From NCBI GenBank assembly GCA_945897805.1, contig CAMDFX010000003.1, positions 213,002 through 277,001 on the forward strand: a stretch of DNA of 64,000 nucleotides, given 5' to 3'. Origin of the DNA: Chryseobacterium gleum. GTDB taxonomy: Bacteria; Bacteroidota; Bacteroidia; Flavobacteriales_D; Crocinitomicaceae. The notes under the pieces were generated by a model, which saw nothing but the letters and a program-made list of their open reading frames with translations, was not told the origin of the DNA and searched no databases. Below, piece by piece: positions 26,528 through 34,785 of the stretch (the first letter of the stretch is position 1; each line of letters opens with the position of its first letter). Made by a program: the position numbers and the translations under genes.

Positions 26528-28771
26528 TTATCTCAATAAATTTACGCTTCCAATCAATAATTTTCTTTCGTCGGATGAAATTGTTTTAAATTCTATCTTC
26601 CAAGTGTAAGTATCGTCTTTTACAATTCCTTGAGCACCATTGTAACTTCCATCCCATCCATAATTTACATCGTTAGATTCAAATACAACTTCACCCCAAC
26701 GATTGTAAATTAACATTTTGTAGTCATTTGGATCAAATCCAGAAGTGAAAATTGGTTTAAAAACTGGATTGTGCTCATCTTCATCGGGAGTGAAAGTGTT
26801 TGGTATGTAATAAATTAATTCATCTTGAACTTCGATATTGACTTTAGCTGTATCACTGCAGCCATCAACTGAGTAGGCAATTAATGTAATTTGATAACTT
26901 GCAGCAAATTCAGAGGGGAAAGTATGTTCTGGATTTTCAAGTACTGAGGTTCCAGTCGCATCTCCAAAATTCCACAAGTATGTATTTGCTCCTGTTGAAG
27001 CATTTACCAAATTTGTAGTTGTTTCTAAAATAGATAATACGGGCGGATTTGCAGTAAAATCCGCTACTGGATTTGCAAAGGCACAAATCATAGAAGGATA
27101 AGTCGTTTGTCCAATACAACCGTTTGGTGAGGTAGCGATTAATGTAATATCATAACAACCAGAAGATGTGTAAGTTGTTGTTGCAGTATTTGGATTAGTC
27201 GATGTTGCACCATTTCCAAGAATCCATTGATATGAATTATTTGACGGATTGATATTGTTATAAATAACGGTTAGTGGTATACATCCACTAGTAATATTCG
27301 CAGTGAAATTAACAATTGGAATTGGAGCCACAGTGATGGTCATTTGATCTGTTCCTGCACAACCGCTAGCATCAATTCCTACAACAGTGTAAGTCGCTGT
27401 GGTTGAAGGTGCAAATGCAACTCCATTAGTGACATTGTTGTCCCAAACATAAGTTAATCCACCAGTTGCAATGCAAACTGCTATTGCTCCAGAACAGATT
27501 GTAACATCTGCGCCAGCATTGATTGTTGCTCCTGGATTTACAGTTACAGTAACTTGATCTGTAGAAGTACAAGAACCTGTTGTTCCTGTAACGGTATATG
27601 TTGCAGTTGCAGCTGGTGTGAAAGGAACTCCATTGGTGATTGTTGGATTATTCCAAGCATAAGTGGTAGCATTTGAAGCATTAAGAGTAACATTTTGTCC
27701 TAAACAAATGGTTTGATCTTGACCTGCATTTACAGTTGCTGAATTTACGATAACAGTGGTGGTTGAAGTACAAGTAACACCGTTTAAAGTAGTTGAAACA
27801 GTGTAATCATAACTTCCCGGAGTATTGATGATAAATCCATTTGGATTTTGCAAATTTGAAGTGAATCCATTTGGACCTGTCCATGAATATGCTGTAGCTC
27901 CAGTGACAGTTGTAGCGGCAAGATTTACAGTTCCTCCAACACAAATTGGGCCATTATTACTGGCAGTAATAGCGCAACCGCATGAATTTACTGTTATCGT
28001 AGTATTTACTGTTGAAGGCGAGCCAGGACATAGTGATGAAGTAGAAGGCAAAGTAGATGTTGCGGAAAAAGTATAAGTTCCTGGCGACGGAGGTGTAACT
28101 GTAACTGTTGAACCTGAACCTGATAAATAAGGAGAAGCTGCCCAAGTATATGTTCCGTCACCACCAGATGCGGTAAGTGTTACACTTTCACCAGGACAAA
28201 TACTAGCCGACGATGAACTTACTGAAACAGGGGTAGAAACGCCTGAGTTTGCTCCAATGATATAATCACAAACATCTCCTGCATTTCCATCAATCATCAT
28301 ATAATATGTTTGACCGGGAGTTAAGCCAGATGCAGAAACATTATTGGGTCCAGCAGTTGCGGTACCATCGTTCCAACAAGTGTAGCTAGTTACTGAACCA
28401 GCGCATGGTTGAGAAGAGGAGAAAATCATAATCTGAATTCCAATTCCATCAGCTGAACTAGTGAGCCAAACATCAAATGAAATACTACTTGAAGCAGCAG
28501 TAAATGAAAGAAATGAATTGTTTTCAATTGAACCACAAAATGTGCTATTTAAATCAGTCCAATAATCAGCAGTATAACTTGATGATGTAGTTCCACAAAA
28601 ACCATTTAAATCGCAAATTGGTGTTGCTTGTGCACAAGTATTACCTGGAGCAGCATTACCAACACAGTTAGGTGCTGGTGAAGTTGGTGTTCCAATACCT
28701 CCTCCACCTGTACTGGCATAAAGAGAAAGATTTATTGAAACGAAAACAAGAATGAGTAGTAAATTTTTCAT
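26528..28771 (-). CDS. Secreted PKD-repeat protein with type B T9SS sorting domain (copy 2)
   Basis: 747 residues with signal peptide (MKNLLLILVFVSINLSLYAS). The N-terminal domain (about 30-180) includes NTCAQATPICDLNGFCGTTS, a TDYWTDL-like segment and SGLTPGQTYYMMIDGNAGD, a PPC/CUB-like carbohydrate- or protein-binding sandwich found in many T9SS cargo proteins, and is unrelated to that of copy 1. Ig-like repeats follow, then two Ig-like and two PKD domains and the sorting domain (YYIPNTFTPDEDEHNPVFK, GSVNLLR) shared with copy 1. The shift from a unique to a shared half near residue 345 shows modular N-terminal replacement. The gene is 23 bases downstream of its small partner. Likely exported to the cell surface. 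Confidence 0.93.
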   Translation of the reverse strand: MKNLLLILVFVSINLSLYASTGGGGIGTPTSPAPNCVGNAAPGNTCAQATPICDLNGFCGTTSSSYTADYWTDLNSTFCGSIENNSFLSFTAASSSISFDVWLTSSADGIGIQIMIFSSSQPCAGSVTSYTCWNDGTATAGPNNVSASGLTPGQTYYMMIDGNAGDVCDYIIGANSGVSTPVSVSSSSASICPGESVTLTASGGDGTYTWAASPYLSGSGSTVTVTPPSPGTYTFSATSTLPSTSSLCPGSPSTVNTTITVNSCGCAITASNNGPICVGGTVNLAATTVTGATAYSWTGPNGFTSNLQNPNGFIINTPGSYDYTVSTTLNGVTCTSTTTVIVNSATVNAGQDQTICLGQNVTLNASNATTYAWNNPTITNGVPFTPAATATYTVTGTTGSCTSTDQVTVTVNPGATINAGADVTICSGAIAVCIATGGLTYVWDNNVTNGVAFAPSTTATYTVVGIDASGCAGTDQMTITVAPIPIVNFTANITSGCIPLTVIYNNINPSNNSYQWILGNGATSTNPNTATTTYTSSGCYDITLIATSPNGCIGQTTYPSMICAFANPVADFTANPPVLSILETTTNLVNASTGANTYLWNFGDATGTSVLENPEHTFPSEFAASYQITLIAYSVDGCSDTAKVNIEVQDELIYYIPNTFTPDEDEHNPVFKPIFTSGFDPNDYKMLIYNRWGEVVFESNDVNYGWDGSYNGAQGIVKDDTYTWKIEFKTISSDERKLLIGSVNLLR

Positions 28772-28794
28772 GTATATCTTATTTAATAAAAATC

Positions 28795-29181
28795 TTAGGG
28801 CACTTGAACAATTTTAACCACTTCAGTTCTTAAAGGTTTTATTACGCTTATGAAACTCTCTGTTTGATTGTTAGAAATAATTTTGACGAAAAATCTCTCT
28901 CTGTCCCTTTTTGGGTCATCATTTTCTGGGAAATATTGTTCTACTTTATAACCACTTTCTGTAAGCTCTGTGATTCTAAAATATTTCAAAACCAAATCAT
29001 CTTTCAAAATTTGGAAATTATTACCTTCAATAATTAACTTATTGTATTTATTAATTGGCTGTCCTTCAATTTGTTTTACTGAAAAAGTACCACTCAGTGG
29101 AAAAGTGAAATTAGTTTGAGCATTGCTAGCAAAAGCGCTTAAACTCAAAACAACAAGCAATAGTAATTTTTTGATTCGCAT
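28795..29181 (-). CDS. Small secreted protein of unknown family, full-length copy
   Basis: 128 residues from the ATG at 29181 (MRIKKLLLLVVLSLSAFASN signal peptide). The mature part, NFTFPLSGTFSVKQIEGQPI then YNKLIIEGNNFQILKDD and ESFISVIKPLRTEVVKIVQ, suggests an all-beta secreted domain, but I do not recognise a family. It is the first gene of the operon with the T9SS protein at 26528-28771 (23-base gap). An ECF-type promoter at 29222-29247 lies in front. A consistently co-transcribed small partner for a T9SS cargo protein suggests a companion, chaperone or co-secreted subunit; this is inference. Confidence 0.72.
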   Translation of the reverse strand: MRIKKLLLLVVLSLSAFASNAQTNFTFPLSGTFSVKQIEGQPINKYNKLIIEGNNFQILKDDLVLKYFRITELTESGYKVEQYFPENDDPKRDRERFFVKIISNNQTESFISVIKPLRTEVVKIVQVP

Positions 29182-29221
29182 AATTAAAAATATATTATTA
29201 AACAAATATAATTATTCTTTT

Positions 29222-29247
29222 GACGCATAACTCTCTGCAAGGTTGCC
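29222..29247 (-). promoter_or_regulatory. ECF-type promoter, copy 2 (GGCAAC-N16-CGTC)
   Basis: On the minus strand GGCAAC (29247-29242) and CGTC (29225-29222) are separated by exactly 16 nt, as in copy 1. AGAGTTAT in the spacer and AAGAATAA just downstream of CGTC are also shared. The predicted transcription start lies some 30 nt before the ATG at 29181. A TATATTTG at 29210-29203 could alternatively serve the housekeeping sigma, but without a TTG at proper spacing. Confidence 0.65.
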
Positions 29248-29362
29248 TTATTTACAAGTTTAATTAACTTGAAAAGATGTTTTTACAACCAACTATTTAG
29301 TTTATAAGATTCTAAATATTTAATGGATTGCCAATGATTCAATAAATTTCAAAAGTGGATTT

Positions 29363-29394
29363 TTGAAAAAATTAATTTAAAAAAACTACCTTCG
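29363..29394 (+). promoter_or_regulatory. Promoter for MBL-fold hydrolase
   Basis: TTG at 29363-29365 and TACCTTCG at 29387-29394, 21 nt apart. One base differs from TAnnTTTG. The ATG is at 29410. Confidence 0.5.
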
Positions 29395-29409
29395 TTCAAA
29401 ATTTGAAAT

Positions 29410-30264
29410 ATGACAATTTATCCTTTAAATACGGGGAATTTTAAATTAGATGGTGGTGCTATGTTTGGCGTTGTTCCAAAAACTTTATGGTCTAGGACAA
29501 ATCCTGCTGACGAAAACAACATGTGCAATTGGTCTATGAGAAGCATGTTGATTCAAGATGGAACTAGGTTGATATTAATAGATGCTGGAATTGGGGATAA
29601 ACAATCTGAAAAATTCTTTAGTCATTACTACATGAATGGAAATGATTCGCTTTCAGGAAATTTGTCAAAACTGGGTTTTTCAAAAGAGGATATAACAGAT
29701 GTTTTTTTGACACATTTACATTTTGATCATTGCGGTGGAGCAATTCAATGGAACAAGGATCATACAGGTTTTGAGCCTGCTTTTAAAAATGCAACTTATT
29801 GGAGTACAGAAAATCATTGGAAATGGGCAACAGAACCAAATCCGAGGGAAAAAGCTTCCTTCCTGACAGAAAACATTTTACCTATTCAAGAAAGTGGACA
29901 ATTGCAATTTGTTCAACGTACTGGAAATTACACGCAAAATGTATTTTCTAATTTTGATGTCTTATTTGTCGACGGACACACAGAAAGTATGATGATTCCA
30001 CATATTCAATACAAAGATAAAACGGTTGTTTTCATGGCTGATTTATTGCCAAGTACAGGCCATATTCCACTGCCTTTTGTGATGGGATACGATACGCGAC
30101 CTTTGATCACAATGGGAGAGAAGGCGCTTTTTTTGAAACAAGCGGTAAACAAAGAATTTGTTCTGTTTCTAGAACATGACAGTGTAAATGAATGTTGTAC
30201 CTTGATAAATACCGAAAAAGGTGTCAGACTCAAAGATTCATTTTCATTTGCAGAGATGTTTTAA
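29410..30264 (+). CDS. Metallo-beta-lactamase-fold hydrolase
   Basis: 284-residue dinuclear-zinc hydrolase. The metal-binding motif HLHFDHCGG has H102, H104, D106 and H107. Upstream, LILIDAGIGDK supplies the canonical first-strand aspartate region; a later VDGHTESMMIPHI and VVFMADLLPSTGHIP give the third histidine and the bridging aspartate, and LEHDSVNECC the last histidine. The length and sequence style match quorum-quenching/AttM-like and generic MBL hydrolases, but the substrate cannot be inferred. No signal peptide, so cytosolic. Single gene, divergent from the T9SS operon. Confidence 0.88.
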   Translation: MTIYPLNTGNFKLDGGAMFGVVPKTLWSRTNPADENNMCNWSMRSMLIQDGTRLILIDAGIGDKQSEKFFSHYYMNGNDSLSGNLSKLGFSKEDITDVFLTHLHFDHCGGAIQWNKDHTGFEPAFKNATYWSTENHWKWATEPNPREKASFLTENILPIQESGQLQFVQRTGNYTQNVFSNFDVLFVDGHTESMMIPHIQYKDKTVVFMADLLPSTGHIPLPFVMGYDTRPLITMGEKALFLKQAVNKEFVLFLEHDSVNECCTLINTEKGVRLKDSFSFAEMF

Positions 30265-30335
30265 AAAATTGATTCTCGAATTGCTACAATTTCAGAATAT
30301 ACTTTGATTTCAAGTGATAGATAATTAGAAAGCAG

Positions 30336-31373
30336 CTACTTGAATTTTTTCTTCGAAGCCTTAATTTCAATTATTTCAATTTTACCATTTGGAATGGTAG
30401 CGTAAATAGTGCCATTTTTTTCATGTAGTGCAAAGTAATTTTTCCCTTCCGCAAGTGTCAAAGTTTCCCAATTTTTTCCATGGTCTTGCGAAATATCAAT
30501 TCCTGTTGTGCCACAGGCATATAAGTTTCCTTCGCAGAAAATGACGCATGAACGATATCCTAAAGTTGGTTTTTCTGATGGCAACCATGTCAATCCTCCA
30601 TCGGTTGTATAAAAACTCGTATTTTCCGAAATATTGGGTTGCGTATAATCACCGCCAACAATCACTGCTTCTTTTTCATTTATAAAACACAAGGAAAAAG
30701 GTCCACTTCCATTAGATTTTGGATAGTTTAAAGTAGTAATTTGCCATGTTTTTCCTGAATTTTCAGTTTTGAAAAACCTACTTTTCATTCCTCCACTCAC
30801 AAAAGTAAAAGTTGAATCATTCAAGCATCGAACAGTTGAACCACTTGCTGCAAAACCTGCTTCTCCATCTTCAGCAGCTAATTTAGGAGAAATTAAAGAC
30901 CAATTTAAACCAAAATCAGTGGTTTTATAAAGCGTAAAAAATCCATCCACAGGATCGCCCATCAAAAATCCAGCTCCTGAAGGCAAAATATCCATTCCAT
31001 CCAAAAATATCGCTTGATTTGAAAGTGATTGAAATTGCGCTTTTTTGTTTTTAAGATTCAAAATAACACTAGAATCATTCGATTGCATGGCCACTAATGT
31101 TTTTTTACCAGTCACCGCCATATCTCTTATTTCAGCGATTGGTTGAATGGTGATTCGCTTTGTTTTACTTTTTTTCAAATTAATTCGGTAGATAAATCCA
31201 TCAGAATTTCCTACATAGAGGCATTTTGCATCGCTTGTAATTGCGCGAGAATAAGTGGAATCAGCTGCATATTTATATTGAGGATAACCCCAAAGAATAG
31301 GACGATATCTGCAACAAGATTGAAGAATCAAAATACCAAATACAACAGCGATAAATTTGAATTTGTTTTGCAT
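30336..31373 (-). CDS. BNR/Ycf48-like beta-propeller lipoprotein
   Basis: About 345 residues from the ATG at 31373 (MQNKFKFIAVVFGILILQSC, lipobox LQSC). An upstream in-frame extension is unlikely because the lipoprotein signal would be buried. The body holds repeated sialidase-type/photosynthesis-assembly-factor blades: TTDFGLNWSLIS, TENSGKTWQITTL, TTDGGLTWLPSEK, SQDHGKNWETLTL. These Asp-box-like S/T-x-D-x-G-x-x-W motifs define a BNR propeller. Annotated homologues are often called oxidoreductases without evidence. Probably a surface-exposed structural or binding protein; the ligand is unknown. Confidence 0.85.
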   Translation of the reverse strand: MQNKFKFIAVVFGILILQSCCRYRPILWGYPQYKYAADSTYSRAITSDAKCLYVGNSDGFIYRINLKKSKTKRITIQPIAEIRDMAVTGKKTLVAMQSNDSSVILNLKNKKAQFQSLSNQAIFLDGMDILPSGAGFLMGDPVDGFFTLYKTTDFGLNWSLISPKLAAEDGEAGFAASGSTVRCLNDSTFTFVSGGMKSRFFKTENSGKTWQITTLNYPKSNGSGPFSLCFINEKEAVIVGGDYTQPNISENTSFYTTDGGLTWLPSEKPTLGYRSCVIFCEGNLYACGTTGIDISQDHGKNWETLTLAEGKNYFALHEKNGTIYATIPNGKIEIIEIKASKKKFK

Positions 31374-31514
31374 CTTTTTCAATAATTTATGTTCCAAATC
31401 CAAAATTTGAATTTTCATCAAAAATAGCCAAAAGAAGATAGGATTGCTTCAAAAATCGAATTTTTAAGAAGTGTAATAGATAAATTAGCAATTGTTGATT
31501 TTGAAAGGCTTTTT

Positions 31515-31548
31515 TTTGCTGCATTTTCATTAGCTCTTTGTATTTTTG
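31515..31548 (+). promoter_or_regulatory. Promoter for menB
   Basis: TTTG at 31515-31518 and a perfect TATTTTTG at 31541-31548, 22 nt apart. The menB ATG is at 31566. Confidence 0.65.
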
Positions 31549-31565
31549 AACAAAATTTTTCAGTC

Positions 31566-32387
31566 ATGAGTAAATTCAATTGGACAACAATCAAAAACTA
31601 CACAGATATCAAGTTTGATTTCTTTGAAGGCATAGCAAAAATAACAATCAACAGACCAAAAGTTTACAATGCTTTTCGACCTGAAACGAACATGGAAATG
31701 TTAGATGCAATGAATATTTGTCGAGAGAGAAATGACGTTGGTGTCATCGTTTTGACAGGTGAAGGTGACAAAGCATTTTGTTCAGGTGGAGATCAAAATG
31801 TGAAGGGTATTGGGGGATACATTTCTGAAAATGGTGTGCCTCGTCTGAATGTTTTGGATTTGCATAAAGCAATTCGTTCAATGCCAAAGCCAGTAATTGC
31901 TATGGTAAATGGATACGCCATTGGAGGTGGGCATGTGTTACACGTAGTTTGTGATTTATCAATCGCCTCAGAAAATGCTCGTTTCGGACAAACTGGTCCA
32001 AAAGTAGGCAGTTTTGATGGCGGTTTTGGTTCATCTTATTTGGCTCGTTGCGTAGGACAGAAAAAGGCCCGTGAAATTTGGTTTTTGTGTGAACAATATA
32101 CAGCGCAAGAAGCAGCGGATATGGGAATGGTTAATAAAGTTGTTCCTTTCGAAGAATTAGAAGAAACTACTGTTCAATGGTGCAGAACAATTATGAAGCG
32201 CAGTCCGTTGGCAATTAGGATGATAAAAAGAGGTTTGAATGCTGAATTAGACGGACAACATGGATTGATGGAATTGGCTGGCGATGCAACTTTGATGTAT
32301 TATTTGACTGAAGAGGCGCAAGAAGGGAAGCATGCATTTTTAGAAAAAAGAGATCCTGATTTCCAGAAATTTCCAAAATTCCCTTGA
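31566..32387 (+). CDS. menB: 1,4-dihydroxy-2-naphthoyl-CoA synthase
   Basis: Crotonase-fold enzyme that cyclises o-succinylbenzoyl-CoA in menaquinone synthesis. The 273 residues contain [20 protein letters not shown], the oxyanion-hole strands [13 protein letters not shown] and [20 protein letters not shown], the [20 protein letters not shown] block specific to MenB, and a C-terminal [18 protein letters not shown]. The other men genes are not in the window. MenB supports a menaquinone-based respiratory chain. Followed by an MscS channel gene 40 bases on, which may be co-transcribed. Confidence 0.96.
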   Translation: MSKFNWTTIKNYTDIKFDFFEGIAKITINRPKVYNAFRPETNMEMLDAMNICRERNDVGVIVLTGEGDKAFCSGGDQNVKGIGGYISENGVPRLNVLDLHKAIRSMPKPVIAMVNGYAIGGGHVLHVVCDLSIASENARFGQTGPKVGSFDGGFGSSYLARCVGQKKAREIWFLCEQYTAQEAADMGMVNKVVPFEELEETTVQWCRTIMKRSPLAIRMIKRGLNAELDGQHGLMELAGDATLMYYLTEEAQEGKHAFLEKRDPDFQKFPKFP

Positions 32388-32426
32388 ATATTGAGTGCAA
32401 ATCAATCACATTTATATTGTTAAATT

Positions 32427-33266
32427 ATGGCCTTGTCAGATACAATTATTCACAATTCACCCATTTCAAAAATAGAGAAAATTTTTGATTACAAACCGTC
32501 TGAAATCAATCAATTGTTGATAAAATGGGGAACAAATTTGTTGGTTACAGTCATCATTTTTGTGATTGGTTTTTGGTTGGCAAAAATGGCAGCGAGAACT
32601 GTGCGAAAAGTGTTGCAAAAAAGCAATACAGACGAAGGTTTAGTGACTTTTTTGACCAGTTTAACATCGATGGTTTTAAAAGTTTTGGTTGTGATAACTG
32701 GAATCAATCAGTTAGGAATCGAAATGACTTCATTTGTTGCAATTTTAGGCGCCGCAGGTTTGGCAGTAGGTATGGCTTTCTCTGGCACGCTGTCTAATTT
32801 TGCTGGAGGCGTAATGATTTTGGCGTTCAAACCTTTTAAAGTTGGGGATACAATCAAATCGTTGACTGAAACGGGAACTGTAAAAGAAATTTTGATTTTC
32901 AATACTTATTTGTATACGGCTGATAACAAAGTGATTGTTCTACCAAATGGACCTGTTGCAAATGGAAATATTGTCAATTATACGAGAGAACAAGTTCGTC
33001 GGGCAGATTTCAGTATTGGAATTAATTATGGCAATGATTTGCAATTGGTGAAAGATATATTATTCAAAATTATTGCAGAAGAAGTTAGAATTATACACGA
33101 GCCGGCACCATTTGTTGGCGTTGGAGATTTAGGCGTCGGAACTGTGCAAATGATTCTTAGAGTTTGGGTGAAAACGGATGATCATGCAGCTGTTACATTT
33201 TTCATTAATGAAAAAATTTACAATGAATTTGGTGAAGCGAAAATTGCCATGCCTGCACTTTCCTAA
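32427..33266 (+). CDS. Small-conductance mechanosensitive channel (MscS family)
   Basis: 279 residues with three membrane helices near 30-50 (LLVTVIIFVIGFWLAKMA), 70-90 and 92-120. The pore-lining third helix AILGAAGLAVGMAFSGTLSN is followed by FAGGVMILAFKPFKVGDTIK, the beta-domain signature of MscS, and later VLPNGPVANGNIVNYTREQV. Length close to E. coli MscS. It opens under membrane tension to release solutes on osmotic downshock. The thioesterase gene starts 9 bases after its stop, so the two form an operon. Confidence 0.94.
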   Translation: MALSDTIIHNSPISKIEKIFDYKPSEINQLLIKWGTNLLVTVIIFVIGFWLAKMAARTVRKVLQKSNTDEGLVTFLTSLTSMVLKVLVVITGINQLGIEMTSFVAILGAAGLAVGMAFSGTLSNFAGGVMILAFKPFKVGDTIKSLTETGTVKEILIFNTYLYTADNKVIVLPNGPVANGNIVNYTREQVRRADFSIGINYGNDLQLVKDILFKIIAEEVRIIHEPAPFVGVGDLGVGTVQMILRVWVKTDDHAAVTFFINEKIYNEFGEAKIAMPALS

Positions 33267-33275
33267 ATCTTAACC

Positions 33276-33710
33276 ATGAGCGAATTACAAAATCATCCAT
33301 TGATTCAAAAATATTCCGATTTCAATCAATTTGGAAAATTAATTGGTATGAATTGCAAGGTGATTTCAGCGGGAAATATTGAATATTACCTAACAATCGA
33401 TACAAAACATTTGGCAACTCCAAATGCTGCTCATGGCGGTGTTGTTGCTGCGCTTATAGATGCTGCTCTTGGTGTAGCTGGTCTAAGTTCCGTTTGCGAA
33501 ATTGATAAAGTGGTTTCAACTTTGGAAATGAGCGCACATTTTTTATTGCCGGCTTTATTGGGCGACTCATTAATCGCATTTGCTTCAGTTATTTCAAAAG
33601 GAAATCGCATTTTGGTCATTGAAGCCAAAGTTTTTAACCAGAAAAATCAGTTAATTGCCACAGGAAATGGCACTTTCAATGCTTATCCGAAAGAAAAAGC
33701 GGGTTTGTAG
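33276..33710 (+). CDS. PaaI-family hotdog thioesterase
   Basis: 144 residues with the hotdog-fold pattern NAAHGGVVAALIDAALGVAG, where the HGG and the following aspartate correspond to the active-site region of PaaI-type acyl-CoA thioesterases, and a later KGNRILVIEAKVFNQKNQLIA strand. Substrate not predictable. Second gene of the mscS operon, ending just before a 24-bp palindrome at 33721. Confidence 0.85.
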   Translation: MSELQNHPLIQKYSDFNQFGKLIGMNCKVISAGNIEYYLTIDTKHLATPNAAHGGVVAALIDAALGVAGLSSVCEIDKVVSTLEMSAHFLLPALLGDSLIAFASVISKGNRILVIEAKVFNQKNQLIATGNGTFNAYPKEKAGL

Positions 33711-33720
33711 ATCTGCATCG

Positions 33721-33744
33721 GAATATCGGAATATTCCGATATTC
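33721..33744. other. Perfect 24-bp AT-rich palindrome at convergent junction
   Basis: The sequence GAATATCGGAAT and its exact reverse complement ATTCCGATATTC abut with no loop. It begins 11 bases after the thioesterase stop and overlaps the stop codon of the opposing gene by two bases. There is no T run, so it is a poor intrinsic terminator; a dimeric-protein binding site or a cruciform-forming end point is possible. Confidence 0.6.
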
Positions 33745-34678
33745 ATTCGCTCCAAATTTCATTCACACCAGCTTGAAAATAAAATTTAGATTTTTTGACT
33801 TGAGACTTATCAAAAATAGGTTTTCCTTCCGCATTCAATCTTGGATAATGTGGCGTTTTTCGATCAATATTTTTAGGTAAAATCAACAAATCATGCGCAA
33901 ATCGATTTTGTGTTGCGTGGCGAATATGCTCGCTGTCAATGCCAATCTTAAAGCTAGCATTCTGTTTTTGAAGGAAATTACGATTAAATCCTACCGACAA
34001 AATCCCATGACTCATTTTGCCATAAGGTAGATTTTCAAGATTTCTATAACCACTTGGACATTTGGGCAAAGGAGTTTTGTTCCAAAATGAATTGGCAGTT
34101 TCTCCTGTCCAAAGATTTAGATTGGTGAAGAATTTCCAATCTTGGTATCTGTAATTTAATTGAATAATTCCTGTTCTAAATCTATCTTTGCCTTGGCCTC
34201 CAAAAACATCATTTTCAAAAAGAAATGAAAAATAATTGAGGTGCAATCCCCAACCTCCCGAACGCTGTGAAGTTCCTGCTTGGTCGAAATACCAAATGTA
34301 ATTATAGCCAAGACCTTTGGAGAAATCGGTTTGATGATTCAATGCATCAATCTGAAAATCTGGTGTAACATTCTTTTTTCCTGCACATAAGATCAATCCC
34401 GCAGCATTTCTATTTTCCCAAAAATGTGTGCGATTTCCTAAACTTGAGAAATTATATTTCAATTGTGAAGAAACATTGACTTGGTAAAAGAAATCGTTGC
34501 AATACAAGTTGCCGGAAATTCCCACTGCATTGATGTGAGATCCAAATTGGACAACAGCTCCAAATTGAAAACCAAAAGAGGGCGATGATTCAAACTGTCC
34601 GAAGGAAAAGGTAATTTCCCAACAAAGAAAAATTGAAATCAACAAGCTGGTTTTTATTTGTGACAATTTTAAAATCAT
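33743..34678 (-). CDS. Polymorphic toxin type 23 domain-like secreted protein
   Basis: 311 residues with signal peptide (SLLISIFLCWEITFSFGQ). The remainder resembles the family named polymorphic toxin type 23, with GGWGLHLNYFSFLFENDVFG, RTGIIQLNYRYQDWKFFTNL, GKMSHGILSVGFNRNF, GIDSEHIRHATQNRFAHDLL and YFQAGVNEIWS. In true polymorphic toxins such domains sit at the end of large secreted proteins. Here it is a stand-alone protein with its own signal peptide and no immunity gene next to it, so toxicity is doubtful and a beta-rich outer-membrane or secreted protein is at least as likely. A TAAATTTG box ends 6 nt before the ATG. Confidence 0.68.
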   Translation of the reverse strand: MILKLSQIKTSLLISIFLCWEITFSFGQFESSPSFGFQFGAVVQFGSHINAVGISGNLYCNDFFYQVNVSSQLKYNFSSLGNRTHFWENRNAAGLILCAGKKNVTPDFQIDALNHQTDFSKGLGYNYIWYFDQAGTSQRSGGWGLHLNYFSFLFENDVFGGQGKDRFRTGIIQLNYRYQDWKFFTNLNLWTGETANSFWNKTPLPKCPSGYRNLENLPYGKMSHGILSVGFNRNFLQKQNASFKIGIDSEHIRHATQNRFAHDLLILPKNIDRKTPHYPRLNAEGKPIFDKSQVKKSKFYFQAGVNEIWSE

Positions 34679-34747
34679 TCAAAACAAATTTAGGAAATAT
34701 CCATAGATTAATCCGCTGAAACAAAAATAAAGCCATCTATACTGAAG

Positions 34748-34780
34748 TTGAAAAATAACTCGTTTAAGCGTTTATCTTTG
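34748..34780 (+). promoter_or_regulatory. Promoter for LytS-like kinase
   Basis: TTG at 34748-34750 and a perfect TATCTTTG at 34773-34780, 22 nt apart. The ATG at 34786 is only 5 nt after the box, so the transcript is predicted to be leaderless. Confidence 0.6.
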
Positions 34781-34785
34781 TTGAT

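Larger units (their letters stand above)
23987..27726. repeat. Paired 1.2-kb duplicated segments in the two type B T9SS genes
   Basis: The segment 23987 to about 25185 and the segment 26528 to about 27726 are highly similar and colinear with a constant 2541-base offset: for example ATTTTGTCCTAAACAAATGG starts at 25151 and 27692. They cover the Ig-like, PKD and sorting-domain coding parts of both genes. No net insertion or deletion separates the landmarks I compared. Confidence 0.85.
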
